Positions 52,658 through 61,103 of a stretch of DNA of 64,000 nucleotides are shown here, piece by piece (the stretch's first letter is position 1; each line of letters begins with the position of its first letter). Source of the DNA: Lachnospiraceae bacterium (GTDB taxonomy: Bacteria > Bacillota > Clostridia > Lachnospirales > Lachnospiraceae). A program made the position numbers and the translations under genes. The notes below the pieces were generated by a model. The model ran no database searches. It saw nothing but the letters and a program-made list of their open reading frames with translations, and had not been told where the DNA came from. The stretch spans positions 47,068 through 111,067 of the forward strand of contig JAGBBW010000100.1 in the NCBI GenBank assembly GCA_017938285.1. Reading direction: 5' to 3'.

Positions 52658-54103
52658 ATGGAAGTTGTGATAAACTCTGCCGGAATGGTATTGTTAGTAC
52701 TGGCGGCACTTATGCTGACAGCACTGGTGCGGGCTTTATTATTAAGACCAACAGCGGCAAAGTATGCGGTTGTGCCCATGGACCAGAGTGAGCGTGCCAC
52801 AGAATATGGAAAACAGCTGTCCCGTCTGGTACAGAAAGAGACCGTATCCAGCCGGTTTGACCCGGACCGGACAAAATTTCTGGAATTTCATGAGATTCTG
52901 GCAGAGATGTTCCCGCTGCTCCACAGCACCTGTGAAAAGCATGTGTTTCATGGGAGTCTTTTGTTTCGCTGGAAAGGAAAGGGAAAGCACGAGCCGGTTC
53001 TTTTGATGAGCCACCATGATGTTGTAGAGGCAGATGGTATATGGGAGCATCCTCCTTTTTCCGGGGATATCGATGCGGAAGGACGTGTCTGGGGACGAGG
53101 TACGGTAGATACGAAAGCCAGTCTGTTCTGTCTGCTGACTGCGGTGGAGGAACTGATAGCGGAAGGCTGTGAACCGGACTGTGATGTGTATCTTGCCAGC
53201 AGCTGTACCGAGGAATGGAGCGGGGAAGGAGCTCCGGCCACGGTACAGTATTTAAAGGAACAGGGAGTCCGGCTTGGCATGGTGCTGGATGAAGGCGGTA
53301 TGATTCTGGAACATCCGGTGGCAGGTGTCAATGGAATGTACGGCATGGTTGGTGTGCTGGAAAAGGGATACGGTGATTTGAAATTTACTGCAAAAAGTAG
53401 TGGCGGCCATGCCAGTGTTCCTTTCAGAAATTCACCATTGGTCCGTCTGGGAAAATTTATGGCAGAGGTGGAACGGCATAATCCGTTCCGGGCGGAATTT
53501 AATGCACCTACGGTGGAAATGTTCCGGCGCATGGCACCGAATATGAGTTTTGGAATGAAGCTGATATTTGCAAATTTCTGGTTGTCTGGTCCGCTGCTGA
53601 AAAGGATTCTGCCTTTGGTCAGTGCGGCGGCAGGAGCCATGCTGCGGACTACGATTGGTTTTACCATGGCAAAGGGAGCAGATGGACTGAATGTGTTTCC
53701 ACAGGAAGCGTATGTAACTGCCAATATGCGGTTTATTCCCCATCAGGACAAGCAAGAAAGTATTGCAGTGATTACGAAACTGGCAGAGAAATTTGATCTG
53801 GAAACCGAAGTGATTTATGCCAATGAGTCCTGCCCGGTTGTAGAGGAGAAGGCAGCACCATTCCGGCGGCTGGAGGAAGTGGCGGCAGAAATATATCCGG
53901 GCATAGGAATCTGTCCCTATGTCATGACAGGCAGTACGGATGCCAGATATTATACGGAAATCTGTGACCATTGTCTGCGGTTTGCACCACTATACATCAG
54001 TGGTCAGCAGTATCAGAGCATACATGGGCGGAATGAGAATATCTATCAGGGGGCACTGCCTTTGGGAGTTGATTTTTATAAAAAGATGATACAGAAGAGC
54101 TGA
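52658..54103 (+). CDS. M20 family metallopeptidase with N-terminal membrane anchor
   Basis: The 481-residue protein has an N-terminal membrane helix (AGMVLLVLAALMLTALVRALLL) and an M20/ArgE/DapE-type peptidase domain. Metal and catalytic residues are visible: LLMSHHDVVEADG (His and Asp), GRGTVDTKA (bridging Asp), CTEEWSGEG (catalytic Glu pair), and GSTDARYY near the C-terminus. It cleaves a small peptide or acyl-amino acid. AGGAGGGG precedes the ATG. An NhaC-type antiporter gene follows after 29 nt, so release of an amino acid may be coupled to transport. That is an inference from gene order. Confidence 0.88.
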   Translation: MEVVINSAGMVLLVLAALMLTALVRALLLRPTAAKYAVVPMDQSERATEYGKQLSRLVQKETVSSRFDPDRTKFLEFHEILAEMFPLLHSTCEKHVFHGSLLFRWKGKGKHEPVLLMSHHDVVEADGIWEHPPFSGDIDAEGRVWGRGTVDTKASLFCLLTAVEELIAEGCEPDCDVYLASSCTEEWSGEGAPATVQYLKEQGVRLGMVLDEGGMILEHPVAGVNGMYGMVGVLEKGYGDLKFTAKSSGGHASVPFRNSPLVRLGKFMAEVERHNPFRAEFNAPTVEMFRRMAPNMSFGMKLIFANFWLSGPLLKRILPLVSAAAGAMLRTTIGFTMAKGADGLNVFPQEAYVTANMRFIPHQDKQESIAVITKLAEKFDLETEVIYANESCPVVEEKAAPFRRLEEVAAEIYPGIGICPYVMTGSTDARYYTEICDHCLRFAPLYISGQQYQSIHGRNENIYQGALPLGVDFYKKMIQKS

Positions 54104-54132
54104 ACGGTATTAAGGAAAGGAGAAAGACATAC

Positions 54133-55686
54133 ATGGAAGTAGAACTGATTGAGGCGGGCTGGCTGTCCATTCTGCCGCCGCTGATTGCCATTATTCTGGC
54201 GTTAAAGACGAAGGAGGTGTATTCGTCTTTGTTTGCCGGAGTTTTTTCCGGTATGCTGATTTACTGTCTGAAAACCGGACGTTCCATGCTGGAAGCAGTT
54301 TGCCTGGTACTGGATATGTTGGCGTACAAAATTGGTGACAATGGCTACATGATTCTGTACCTGTCCCTGCTTGGTTCCGTAGTTGTCATTGTAACCATGG
54401 CGGGAGGTTCCAGGGCATATGGACAGTGGGCCAGCGGAAAGTTAAAAAGCAGGCGCAGTGCGAAAATTGCAACAGCGCTGCTGGGTGCCCTGATCTTTAT
54501 TGATGATTATTTTAACTGTCTGACGGTTGGTACGGTTATGCGGCCGATTACGGACAAGCATAAGGTGGCAAGGGAAAAGCTGGCGTACATTATAGATTCC
54601 ACGGCGGCACCTGTATGTATTATTGCACCGATTTCCAGCTGGGCGGTGGCGGTTGCTTCCGAGGTAGGCGGTGAAGGCGGTTTAAGTGCATTTATACAGA
54701 CCATTCCGTATAATCTGTATGCCCTGCTTACACTTCTTATGGTAGCAGTAGTTTGTGTGACAGATTTTGATTTTGGAAAGATGAAAAAAGCAGTGGAGAC
54801 TGCAAAAGAGCAGGAATATGGTACAGAAGAAGAGGAAAAAGAGCTGGACGGAATTAAAATTTCTGACAAGGGAAAGGTATATGACCTGCTTGTGCCGATT
54901 GTGGCATTGATTGTATGTTCCATTCTTGGCATGGCTTATGTGGGTGGGTTTTTTCAAGGGACAACGGATTTTGCCACTGCCATTGGTGAGAATCCAACCG
55001 CCGGTCTGACCCTGGGTGCCCTTGCAGCACTGTTCGTTGCCCTGATCATGTACATTCCAAGAAAACTGGTAACGTTTCATGAGTTCATGGGCGGGATTAC
55101 CGCAGGGGTAAAGCTGATGGTTTCCGCTGTAATGATTCTGGCGCTTGCCTGGTCCCTAAGTGGTGTGTGCCGGGAAATGATTGGTACAGGGGAATTTGTC
55201 AGTGGTCTGGTAAAGAGTGTCAATGAGTCTGTTAAGATTTCCGGCGGAGTACTGGGTGGTTCAGGTATTTTCTTAAGTTTACTGCCGGCACTGGTTTTTG
55301 TGGTAGCATCGTTTCTTTCTTTTTCCATGGGAACAGCATGGGGAACCTTTGGTATTCTGATACCGATTGTTACCATGATCTGTGCTGGTACAGAGGGAGC
55401 AGAAGTGCTGATTCCGACCCTGGGTGCAACCCTGGCAGGTTCGGTATACGGGGACCATTGTTCGCCAATCTCGGATACAACGATCCTTTCTTCAGCAGGT
55501 GCAAAGTGCGGACATATCCGTCATGTGGAAACGCAGATTCCGTATGCAACGTTAGTGGCTGCCGTATGCTTCGCAGGTTATCTGATTGCCGGATTTGTAA
55601 GAAATCCATGGATTACGCTGGGCAGCTCGGTGCTGCTTCTGGCGGCAGTGCTTGGAGGAATGGCATACTGGCAGAAAAAACAGTAA
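54133..55686 (+). CDS. NhaC family Na+/H+ antiporter-like transporter
   Basis: The 517-residue membrane protein has about eleven membrane segments and an acidic cytoplasmic loop near residue 225 (EEEEKELDG). Family markers are FIDDYFNCLTVGTVMRPITDKHKV and GDHCSPISDTTILSSAGAKC. Members exchange Na+/H+ or amino-acid-related anions such as malate/lactate. The preceding peptidase gene hints at peptide- or amino-acid-related exchange. A GC-rich hairpin (55695-55727) follows. Confidence 0.88.
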   Translation: MEVELIEAGWLSILPPLIAIILALKTKEVYSSLFAGVFSGMLIYCLKTGRSMLEAVCLVLDMLAYKIGDNGYMILYLSLLGSVVVIVTMAGGSRAYGQWASGKLKSRRSAKIATALLGALIFIDDYFNCLTVGTVMRPITDKHKVAREKLAYIIDSTAAPVCIIAPISSWAVAVASEVGGEGGLSAFIQTIPYNLYALLTLLMVAVVCVTDFDFGKMKKAVETAKEQEYGTEEEEKELDGIKISDKGKVYDLLVPIVALIVCSILGMAYVGGFFQGTTDFATAIGENPTAGLTLGALAALFVALIMYIPRKLVTFHEFMGGITAGVKLMVSAVMILALAWSLSGVCREMIGTGEFVSGLVKSVNESVKISGGVLGGSGIFLSLLPALVFVVASFLSFSMGTAWGTFGILIPIVTMICAGTEGAEVLIPTLGATLAGSVYGDHCSPISDTTILSSAGAKCGHIRHVETQIPYATLVAAVCFAGYLIAGFVRNPWITLGSSVLLLAAVLGGMAYWQKKQ

Positions 55687-55694
55687 ATGAAATT

Positions 55695-55773
55695 GCGGCA
55701 GACACGCTGGTTGGACATGCCTGCCGCTTTAACTAAAAGAGGAACGTATCTGCTGCTTTAACTAGAAGAGGAA
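55695..55773. repeat. Hairpin and 29-nt tandem duplication between convergent genes
   Basis: GCGGCAG (55695-55701) pairs with CTGCCGC (55721-55727), a likely terminator for the NhaC gene. GCTTTAACTA-R-AAGAGGAA occurs twice with a 29-nt period (55726-55744 and 55755-55773). The second copy holds the stop codon and last codons of the MATE gene, so the first is probably a slippage duplicate. Confidence 0.5.
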
Positions 55774-57110
55774 ACCAGCCGGTTCATCCATTTTTTTCGG
55801 TGGAACACAACCAGAGATATGCCAAAACGGATGCACTCTTCCAGGGATAGTATGAAATATACATAAGGGATGGAAAGTTTCAGGACAAAAGCTGCCAGAA
55901 GTCCCAGAGGAACACCAAAGCACCACGTGCCAGTCATGTCAATGAACATGACGTATTTTGTCCGTCCACCGCTTCGGATAATGCCGCCGCCAAGAATCAT
56001 ATTCAGTACTTTAAACGGTGCCACCAGGGCATAGGCCACCAGAATCTGACGGGTTAAGTCTTTTACAATATCCTCTACCTGGTATATTTCTACATAGAAG
56101 GTGCTGGTAAGAATTACGATGACAGAGAGTATGGAGGCTCCCGCAGCACCATAAAAAATTAATTTCCTGGCTGACGTATAGCTTTCTTCGTATGCTCCGG
56201 TTCCAAGCTGTTTACCAATAATAACACTGGCGGCCTGGGACAGACCGCAAAGGGCACCGATTACCAGACCCTGTATCGGATTGATTAAAGTCATGGCAGC
56301 ACTGGCATCCGTTCCCATATGGCCATAAATGGCCGCATATACATTTTCACCAAGACTCCAGACAACTTCACACACGAGAATCGGGAGAAGCATGGAAAGA
56401 TACTGTTTCCAGTTGTTTTTTATAGAAATGGAAGCAGGGTCTTCTGGCTTTGCCAGGGCAGAAGGATTCCGGACCAGCATCAAAATCATCAGAAGGAAAT
56501 TTACCCACTGTGAAATGACGGTGGCAATAGCGGCCCCTTGTGCACCCATGGGTGCACAACCCAGTTTGCCAAAAATAAGAATATAATTCAGTCCGGTATT
56601 CAGTACAGCAGAGACAATGCTTGCGTATAAAGGCAGTTGTGGCTTTTCCGTACAGCGGAACAGGGTGGAAAGCAGGGTTGTACCGGAGATGGGAAGAAAC
56701 GTGGCGGCAATAAGTGTCAGGTAGCCGGCACCTTCCCACTGTGTTGCCAGATCTTTTGTGTAGAGTCCCATGATCTGTTGTGAGAACAGGATACAGAGAA
56801 TGGTAAAAATAGCAGCAATCCCTCCACCAAGCATCAGGTTTGTACAGAAACTCCGCCGGACTTCTTTTTTGTTGTTCTGTCCCAGATACTGTGAAATCAT
56901 AATTCCTGCAACAGCACCAATGGCAGATACAATAACAGAATAAATGGAGGAAAATTTTCCTGCCAGTCCGACACCGGCCACGCTGACGCTGCCTAACTGC
57001 CCAATCATAATCTGGTCAACAATGCTGAAAGAAGACTGGAACATGGACTGCAGAGTGACCGGAACAGCAAGAGCACAGACTGTTTTAAAAAAGCTTTTAT
57101 TTTTTTCCAT
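55758..57110 (-). CDS. MATE family efflux transporter
   Basis: The 450-residue multidrug/toxin exporter of the MATE (NorM/DinF-like) group has twelve membrane segments in two homologous halves. It starts MEKNKSFFKTVCALAVPVTL and includes the SFSIVDQIMIGQLGSVSVAGVGLA segment. AGGAGG precedes the ATG by 6 nt. The promoter at 57168-57196 abuts a palindrome (57197-57214) that matches the operator in front of the lacI-type gene, so this exporter is probably controlled by that regulator together with the DUF2264 gene. Confidence 0.92.
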   Translation of the reverse strand: MEKNKSFFKTVCALAVPVTLQSMFQSSFSIVDQIMIGQLGSVSVAGVGLAGKFSSIYSVIVSAIGAVAGIMISQYLGQNNKKEVRRSFCTNLMLGGGIAAIFTILCILFSQQIMGLYTKDLATQWEGAGYLTLIAATFLPISGTTLLSTLFRCTEKPQLPLYASIVSAVLNTGLNYILIFGKLGCAPMGAQGAAIATVISQWVNFLLMILMLVRNPSALAKPEDPASISIKNNWKQYLSMLLPILVCEVVWSLGENVYAAIYGHMGTDASAAMTLINPIQGLVIGALCGLSQAASVIIGKQLGTGAYEESYTSARKLIFYGAAGASILSVIVILTSTFYVEIYQVEDIVKDLTRQILVAYALVAPFKVLNMILGGGIIRSGGRTKYVMFIDMTGTWCFGVPLGLLAAFVLKLSIPYVYFILSLEECIRFGISLVVFHRKKWMNRLVSSSS

Positions 57111-57167
57111 AAGAAACCTCCTGCGTTTGTACGGTTACCTGTATGACTGGTAACTTTTGATGCCTTT

Positions 57168-57196
57168 ATTCTAGCACCCGGTTTACGGCATTTCAA
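57168..57196 (-). promoter_or_regulatory. Sigma-A promoter of the MATE gene
   Basis: On the - strand TTGAAA (57191-57196), 17-nt spacer and TAGAAT preceded by TG-C (extended -10). The operator at 57197 touches the -35. Confidence 0.7.
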
Positions 57197-57214
57197 AGGT
57201 TAAGTATATAACCT
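57197..57214. promoter_or_regulatory. Putative LacI-family operator at the MATE promoter
   Basis: AGGTTA-AGTATA-TAACCT, the same outer arms as the perfect palindrome at 58378-58399. It lies directly upstream of the -35 box. Confidence 0.65.
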
Positions 57215-57236
57215 GAAACAAACTTCGGAGGTTGTA

Positions 57237-57255
57237 TTTGTGCAGGTTGCACAAA
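57237..57255. promoter_or_regulatory. Perfect palindrome TTTGTGCA-GGT-TGCACAAA
   Basis: This is the only one of four related sites with perfect 8-nt arms. It lies 40 nt upstream of the MATE -35 and just after the 3' end of the lacI-type gene. Confidence 0.45.
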
Positions 57256-57260
57256 TAATA

Positions 57261-57295
57261 AATTAATCAGTGCTTCTTTAGAAAGGGAAACGCTG
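57261..57295. repeat. Junction of two ends of the MITE-like element
   Basis: AATTAATCAGTGCTTC (right-end sequence of the element at 51526) is followed directly by AAGGGAAACGCTG (left-end sequence), in the opposite order to the full element. It overlaps the last codons and stop of the lacI-type gene. Confidence 0.55.
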
Positions 57296-58297
57296 GTATT
57301 TTCCTGTGCTTTTCCGCACCACCAGGGAAACGGGCAGTGTAATTTCTGTTTCAATCTCTTTCTGTTCTTTTAATTCCCGCAGCTTTTCAATTGCCAGCCT
57401 GGCACGTAAAGCGCCATCCTGTTTGATGGTGGTGAGGGCAGGACTTACCATCTGACACATAGGAATATCATCAAAACCCGCAATGGAAATATCCTCAGGA
57501 ACGGACATTCCGTGTTCCTTGAGAAAACACATCATATCAATGGCATAATAATCAGAAACAGCAAAAATTGCCGTTACCTGTTTGAGAAGATCAAAGGACT
57601 GCTGATAAAACTGCCAGCGTCGTTCTTTTTGCATCGGAATCTTTAGAAAAGAGGCAGTTCCGGGAAAAAATCCTTCCTGGAATCCATGGAAGCGTTCCTG
57701 GTCAACACCAATTTCATTGTCTGAGATGCAGAGTGCATTGTTATGCCCAAGTTCCTTAAAATGTTGTCCAATCTGAAATCCGCCATCAAAATTATCAATG
57801 GTGATATTCAAAATCCTTTCTGGATTTTTGCAGAAACCATCGTAAACGACAAAAGGAATCCGCATATGGTTGCGCAGATAAATATAGTCCTGGCTGCAGA
57901 AACCGATGACTACGATTCCGTCCATATTCCACATCGAAGCAAATGTAATAATATCTTCGGCGCATTTTGCTTTTTTTACCATCATAAACTGACCACTGCG
58001 TTCAATTTCCGTAGAAAGATAATTAAGAGAAGAGGATATGAAAAAATCTTCCAGGGTATGTCCTTCGTATTTTTCGTGGTCATTTACAAAGACACCCAGG
58101 ATTCTTGAGGAATTCTGCGCCAGAAGAATTCCGGCAATGCCTGGAATATACTGGCGTTCCTCCAATAGTTTCATAACACGGGTGACTGTTTCATCAGAAA
58201 TTTTTTTTGTTTTTCCGTGAATGACGTTGGAAACAGTAGCAGTACTTAATCCAAGTTCTTCAGCAATATCACAAATTCGTACACGTTGTTCTTCCAT
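57278..58297 (-). CDS. LacI family transcriptional regulator
   Basis: The 339-residue protein has an N-terminal LacI helix-turn-helix (RICDIAEELGLSTATVSNVIHG) and a periplasmic-binding-protein-like sensor domain with SIAGFDDIPMCQMVSPALTTIKQDG near the C-terminus. AGGAGG precedes the ATG. It has the promoter at 58351-58379, whose -35 overlaps a perfect palindrome shared with the divergent DUF2264 promoter; a second copy lies at the MATE promoter. The last residues (QRFPF) and the stop codon are encoded by the end of a repeated element. The effector is probably a sugar linked to the DUF2264 enzyme. Confidence 0.92.
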   Translation of the reverse strand: MEEQRVRICDIAEELGLSTATVSNVIHGKTKKISDETVTRVMKLLEERQYIPGIAGILLAQNSSRILGVFVNDHEKYEGHTLEDFFISSSLNYLSTEIERSGQFMMVKKAKCAEDIITFASMWNMDGIVVIGFCSQDYIYLRNHMRIPFVVYDGFCKNPERILNITIDNFDGGFQIGQHFKELGHNNALCISDNEIGVDQERFHGFQEGFFPGTASFLKIPMQKERRWQFYQQSFDLLKQVTAIFAVSDYYAIDMMCFLKEHGMSVPEDISIAGFDDIPMCQMVSPALTTIKQDGALRARLAIEKLRELKEQKEIETEITLPVSLVVRKSTGKYQRFPF

Positions 58298-58350
58298 AAC
58301 AGTTGTATCCTCCTGGGACTGAAAGTATCTTCGTTGTTGCTTTTGGTTCT

Positions 58351-58379
58351 ATTTTATACAAATTCTGTGTGGAGGTCAA
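58351..58379 (-). promoter_or_regulatory. Sigma-A promoter of the lacI-type gene
   Basis: On the - strand TTGACC (58374-58379), 17-nt spacer and TAAAAT (58351-58356). Confidence 0.65.
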
Positions 58380-58399
58380 AGGTTATGTGCATAACCTTT
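58378..58399. promoter_or_regulatory. Putative LacI-family operator between divergent genes
   Basis: Perfect palindrome with 10-nt arms AAAGGTTATG and CATAACCTTT around TG. It lies exactly between the -35 boxes of the lacI-type and DUF2264 promoters. Confidence 0.75.
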
Positions 58400-58400
58400 T

Positions 58401-58429
58401 TTGAAAGGAATGGCAGTGGTTCCTGTATT
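58401..58429 (+). promoter_or_regulatory. Sigma-A promoter of the DUF2264 gene
   Basis: TTGAAA (58401-58406), 17-nt spacer and TGTATT (58424-58429). It begins 2 nt after the operator. Confidence 0.5.
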
Positions 58430-58529
58430 TTTGGTTAGTATTTTATGAAATCAGCAGTGGCGGAAGCGGACAGTGTCCATTACAATAGAGAGGTATACGG
58501 AAAAAGAAGTTTCCGGAATGGAGGATATT

Positions 58530-60686
58530 ATGAAGTTTGTACCAAAAACATTAGATTTTACAGTAAGTCCATATACCGGACTGACCCGACAGAGCTGGCT
58601 GGAAGCCGGAGAATATTTGATGGAAGGTGTATTCCGGAATATTGCCAGTTTTGAGGATCCGGTAGTTATGCCGAGAAAGGAAACAAAGATTACGTATCCC
58701 CATCTGGATCATCCGGAGGCGGATCAGGAGGCACAGCGCAAGGCAGAAAAATTCGAAGGTCTGACCAGAACCTTTTTTATTGCGGCTCCACTGATTCATG
58801 AAAATCCGGAACTGACGGTCTGTGGTTATAAACTGAAAGATTATTATAAGAACCAGGTACTGCGCAGTTGTACCAAAGGAGATCCGATTTACGTTGGTAC
58901 TTATGATGAGTTGTGGGAGATGACCGGAGGCGGAGACCGTTTCCGCTGTTTCCAGCAGACAGTGGAAACCTGTGCGCTTGTTATCTGTCTGTGGATTTGT
59001 AAAGAAGAACTGTGGGACACTTACACAAAGGAAGAAAAGGACCGTATCGCAGCGTTTCTTTCTAATTTTGCCCATAACAGCACGGTTCCGCAGAACTGGC
59101 GCCTGTTTAATATGTTAGACCTGGCATTTCTGCATATGGAAGGATATCCAATTGACCGTGAGATTATGCTGGACCACGCCCAGGCAATCCTTGCCTACTC
59201 CGTTGGGGAAGGATGGTATCGGGACGGACATTCTTTTGATTATTATTCCTGCTGGGCGTTTAACGTATATAGTCCTCTATGGAATCTCTGGTATGGTTAT
59301 GAAAATGAACCGGAGCTGGCTGAGAGGTTTGAAGAGCAGTCGAACCGTCTGATGGAAACCTATGCTGACTTTTTTGACAAAGACGGATTTACGAATATGT
59401 GGGGCAGGAGCAACATTTACCGCAATGCCGCTACCAGTGCCTTTGACGGCAATTTCTTTTTGAAGAATCCTACCATGGACCCAGGGCTTGCCAGACGTAT
59501 CTGCTCCGGTTCCCTGATGCAGTTTTTTGGGCGGGAGGACGTGGTGGAAAACGGCGTACCAACCCTTGGCTTTTACGGTCAGTTCGACCCGCTGGTACAG
59601 GGGTATTCCTGTGCTGAATCCCCATTCTGGTTTGGCAAGGCGTTTTTGTGCCTGCATTTACCGGCAGACCACCCGTTCTGGACGGCAACGGAGAATAATG
59701 GTATCTGGGAGAAACTTCCGGAAAAAGGAGTGAAAGTAACCACGTTGAATGGTCCGGCACTTTGCTTTTCTAATCATAATGCCAACGGAGAGACGATTCT
59801 TCGTACGGGAAAAGTAGTAAAGAATGCCGGGGATGTACATGGTATGTGGAATTATTCCAAGCTGTGTTTTAATACAAAATATCCATGGGAATCTACACCG
59901 AAGCCGGAAAATTTGGAGAAATGCAAGGCGGAAAGTGTTGCTAAACATGATGAGGACGGAGTGGAGAAAAAGGTTGCACAGTATAATGACAGTTTTGAGC
60001 CAGGTTCCGTGGAGTCCCAGCAGTATGTATTAAAAGATTTGACTTCCGGTAATAAGAGCCTTGCCAATGCTACCTTCTGGTATGGGGAAAAGGATGGGGT
60101 ATTATACCGCCGCCAGTTTTTCGACTATACTTTAAATGCCGAAGCCCATTGGACCCAGGCGATTAATCTGGCAGATTTTGCAGTGCCGTATGGCGTTGTC
60201 CGGGTGGACAAGCACCGTCTGTTCCGCCGTCCGGTGCGGTTTACTCTGGGAGCATACGGTTTTCCGGACAATGGTACGGAAGTAATCCGGAAGGAGTGCG
60301 GCTACGCCAGGGCAGTTATTTTAAAAGGAACAGATTCCTGTGGCAGGGAAAAACAGCTTGCCATGACGATTTATGACGGCTGGGACGCTTTGGAGCTGGT
60401 GCGCAGTAGCGGAACAAACCCGGATTCGGAATGTTCCATCGTAGTATACGCAGTTGGCGATAAGAAAAAGCATTATGGCTCTTATGAGTTTTACACGATG
60501 ATTTCCCAGGTGATTACGAAAGAAAGCCATGAGGATTTCACGGAAGAAGAACTGTTTCCAATCGCGGATATCCGGTATGAGGACAGCACAAAGAGCGGGG
60601 CGTATGGTACAGTGACGCTGGCGATGAAGGATGGCAGTGTGAAGAAAGTGAATTTTGAGGAAATCGAGGCAGGACTGACACTGTAA
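58530..60686 (+). CDS. DUF2264 (GH154-like) carbohydrate-active enzyme
   Basis: The 718-residue cytoplasmic protein matches the DUF2264 family, which includes GH154 beta-glucuronidase-like enzymes. The N-terminal (alpha/alpha) barrel shows SWLEAGEYLMEGVF, WRLFNMLDLAFLHMEG, GWYRDGHSFDYYSCWAFN and MWGRSNIYRNAA. The C-terminal half is beta-rich. It has no signal peptide. ATG 58530 follows GGAGG by 5 nt; frames starting at 58473 or 58518 lack a good site. Control by the divergent LacI regulator is likely. The sugar released is unknown; a glucuronic-acid-containing plant oligosaccharide would fit the other loci in this window. Confidence 0.82.
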   Translation: MKFVPKTLDFTVSPYTGLTRQSWLEAGEYLMEGVFRNIASFEDPVVMPRKETKITYPHLDHPEADQEAQRKAEKFEGLTRTFFIAAPLIHENPELTVCGYKLKDYYKNQVLRSCTKGDPIYVGTYDELWEMTGGGDRFRCFQQTVETCALVICLWICKEELWDTYTKEEKDRIAAFLSNFAHNSTVPQNWRLFNMLDLAFLHMEGYPIDREIMLDHAQAILAYSVGEGWYRDGHSFDYYSCWAFNVYSPLWNLWYGYENEPELAERFEEQSNRLMETYADFFDKDGFTNMWGRSNIYRNAATSAFDGNFFLKNPTMDPGLARRICSGSLMQFFGREDVVENGVPTLGFYGQFDPLVQGYSCAESPFWFGKAFLCLHLPADHPFWTATENNGIWEKLPEKGVKVTTLNGPALCFSNHNANGETILRTGKVVKNAGDVHGMWNYSKLCFNTKYPWESTPKPENLEKCKAESVAKHDEDGVEKKVAQYNDSFEPGSVESQQYVLKDLTSGNKSLANATFWYGEKDGVLYRRQFFDYTLNAEAHWTQAINLADFAVPYGVVRVDKHRLFRRPVRFTLGAYGFPDNGTEVIRKECGYARAVILKGTDSCGREKQLAMTIYDGWDALELVRSSGTNPDSECSIVVYAVGDKKKHYGSYEFYTMISQVITKESHEDFTEEELFPIADIRYEDSTKSGAYGTVTLAMKDGSVKKVNFEEIEAGLTL

Positions 60687-60731
60687 GGGAAAAAGAGTAA
60701 ATTACAATAAAAGTGGCAGTAAAAAACAGAA

Positions 60732-60776
60732 TTCCATGGTATACATTTGTCAGGTGTATACCATGGGATTTTTTAT
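60732..60776 (+). terminator. Terminator after the DUF2264 gene
   Basis: CCATGGTATACA pairs perfectly with TGTATACCATGG across a 9-nt loop, followed by GATTTTTTATT. Confidence 0.85.
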
Positions 60777-60920
60777 TACATAGGAAAGTCCTTTGAACTT
60801 TCCTATGTAATAAAAACTTGATGCGCACTCGCACGAAAGGAAAATTTGCTCGGCGCGCAAAGTGAACAAGTCCCTCATGAGTGAGGGATTTAGGGAGCTG
60901 AAGTGGACTTGTCCACTTTG
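60775..60920. repeat. Composite palindromic intergenic element
   Basis: ATTACATAGGAAAG/CTTTCCTATGTAAT forms a 14-bp perfect stem (9-nt loop). Further on, CAAAGTGAACAAGTCC (60858-60873) pairs with GGACTTGTCCACTTTG (60905-60920) with one mismatch and encloses a smaller stem TCCCTCA/TGAGGGA. No coding capacity. It has the look of a dispersed intergenic repeat, though only one copy is in the window. Confidence 0.5.
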
Positions 60921-61103
60921 TTTTGTATTGAGATTTTTATGGAAGAAAACAGGGGAGTGTGCTATGATAGGAGCAGAAAGGTGCAACTACTGACATGGAT
61001 GTGGATGGAGGATTTTTGGACGAGTACTATATGGCGAAAATAACGAAGTAATATAGGGATGGAATCTATGAGAAAGTAACAGAATAAGAAAGGAAAACAT
61101 TAT

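Larger units (their letters stand above)
60687..61103. other. 417-nt intergenic region with three hairpins
   Basis: It contains a terminator (60734-60776), a perfect 14-bp hairpin (60775-60811), a GC-rich link (60815-60857), a long nested stem-loop (60858-60920), a possible extended -10 (TGC-TATGAT, 60960-60968) and the ribosome site of the next gene. No gene is supported; a 18-codon frame at 60995-61051 has no good ribosome site. Confidence 0.6.

Noticed and set aside
57261-57295. Complete second copy of the MITE-like element
   Set aside because: Only the two end sequences are present, in swapped order and without the internal ~95 nt.
60995-61051. 18-codon frame before the dehydrogenase gene
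   Set aside because: No ribosome site at proper distance and no recognisable peptide type.
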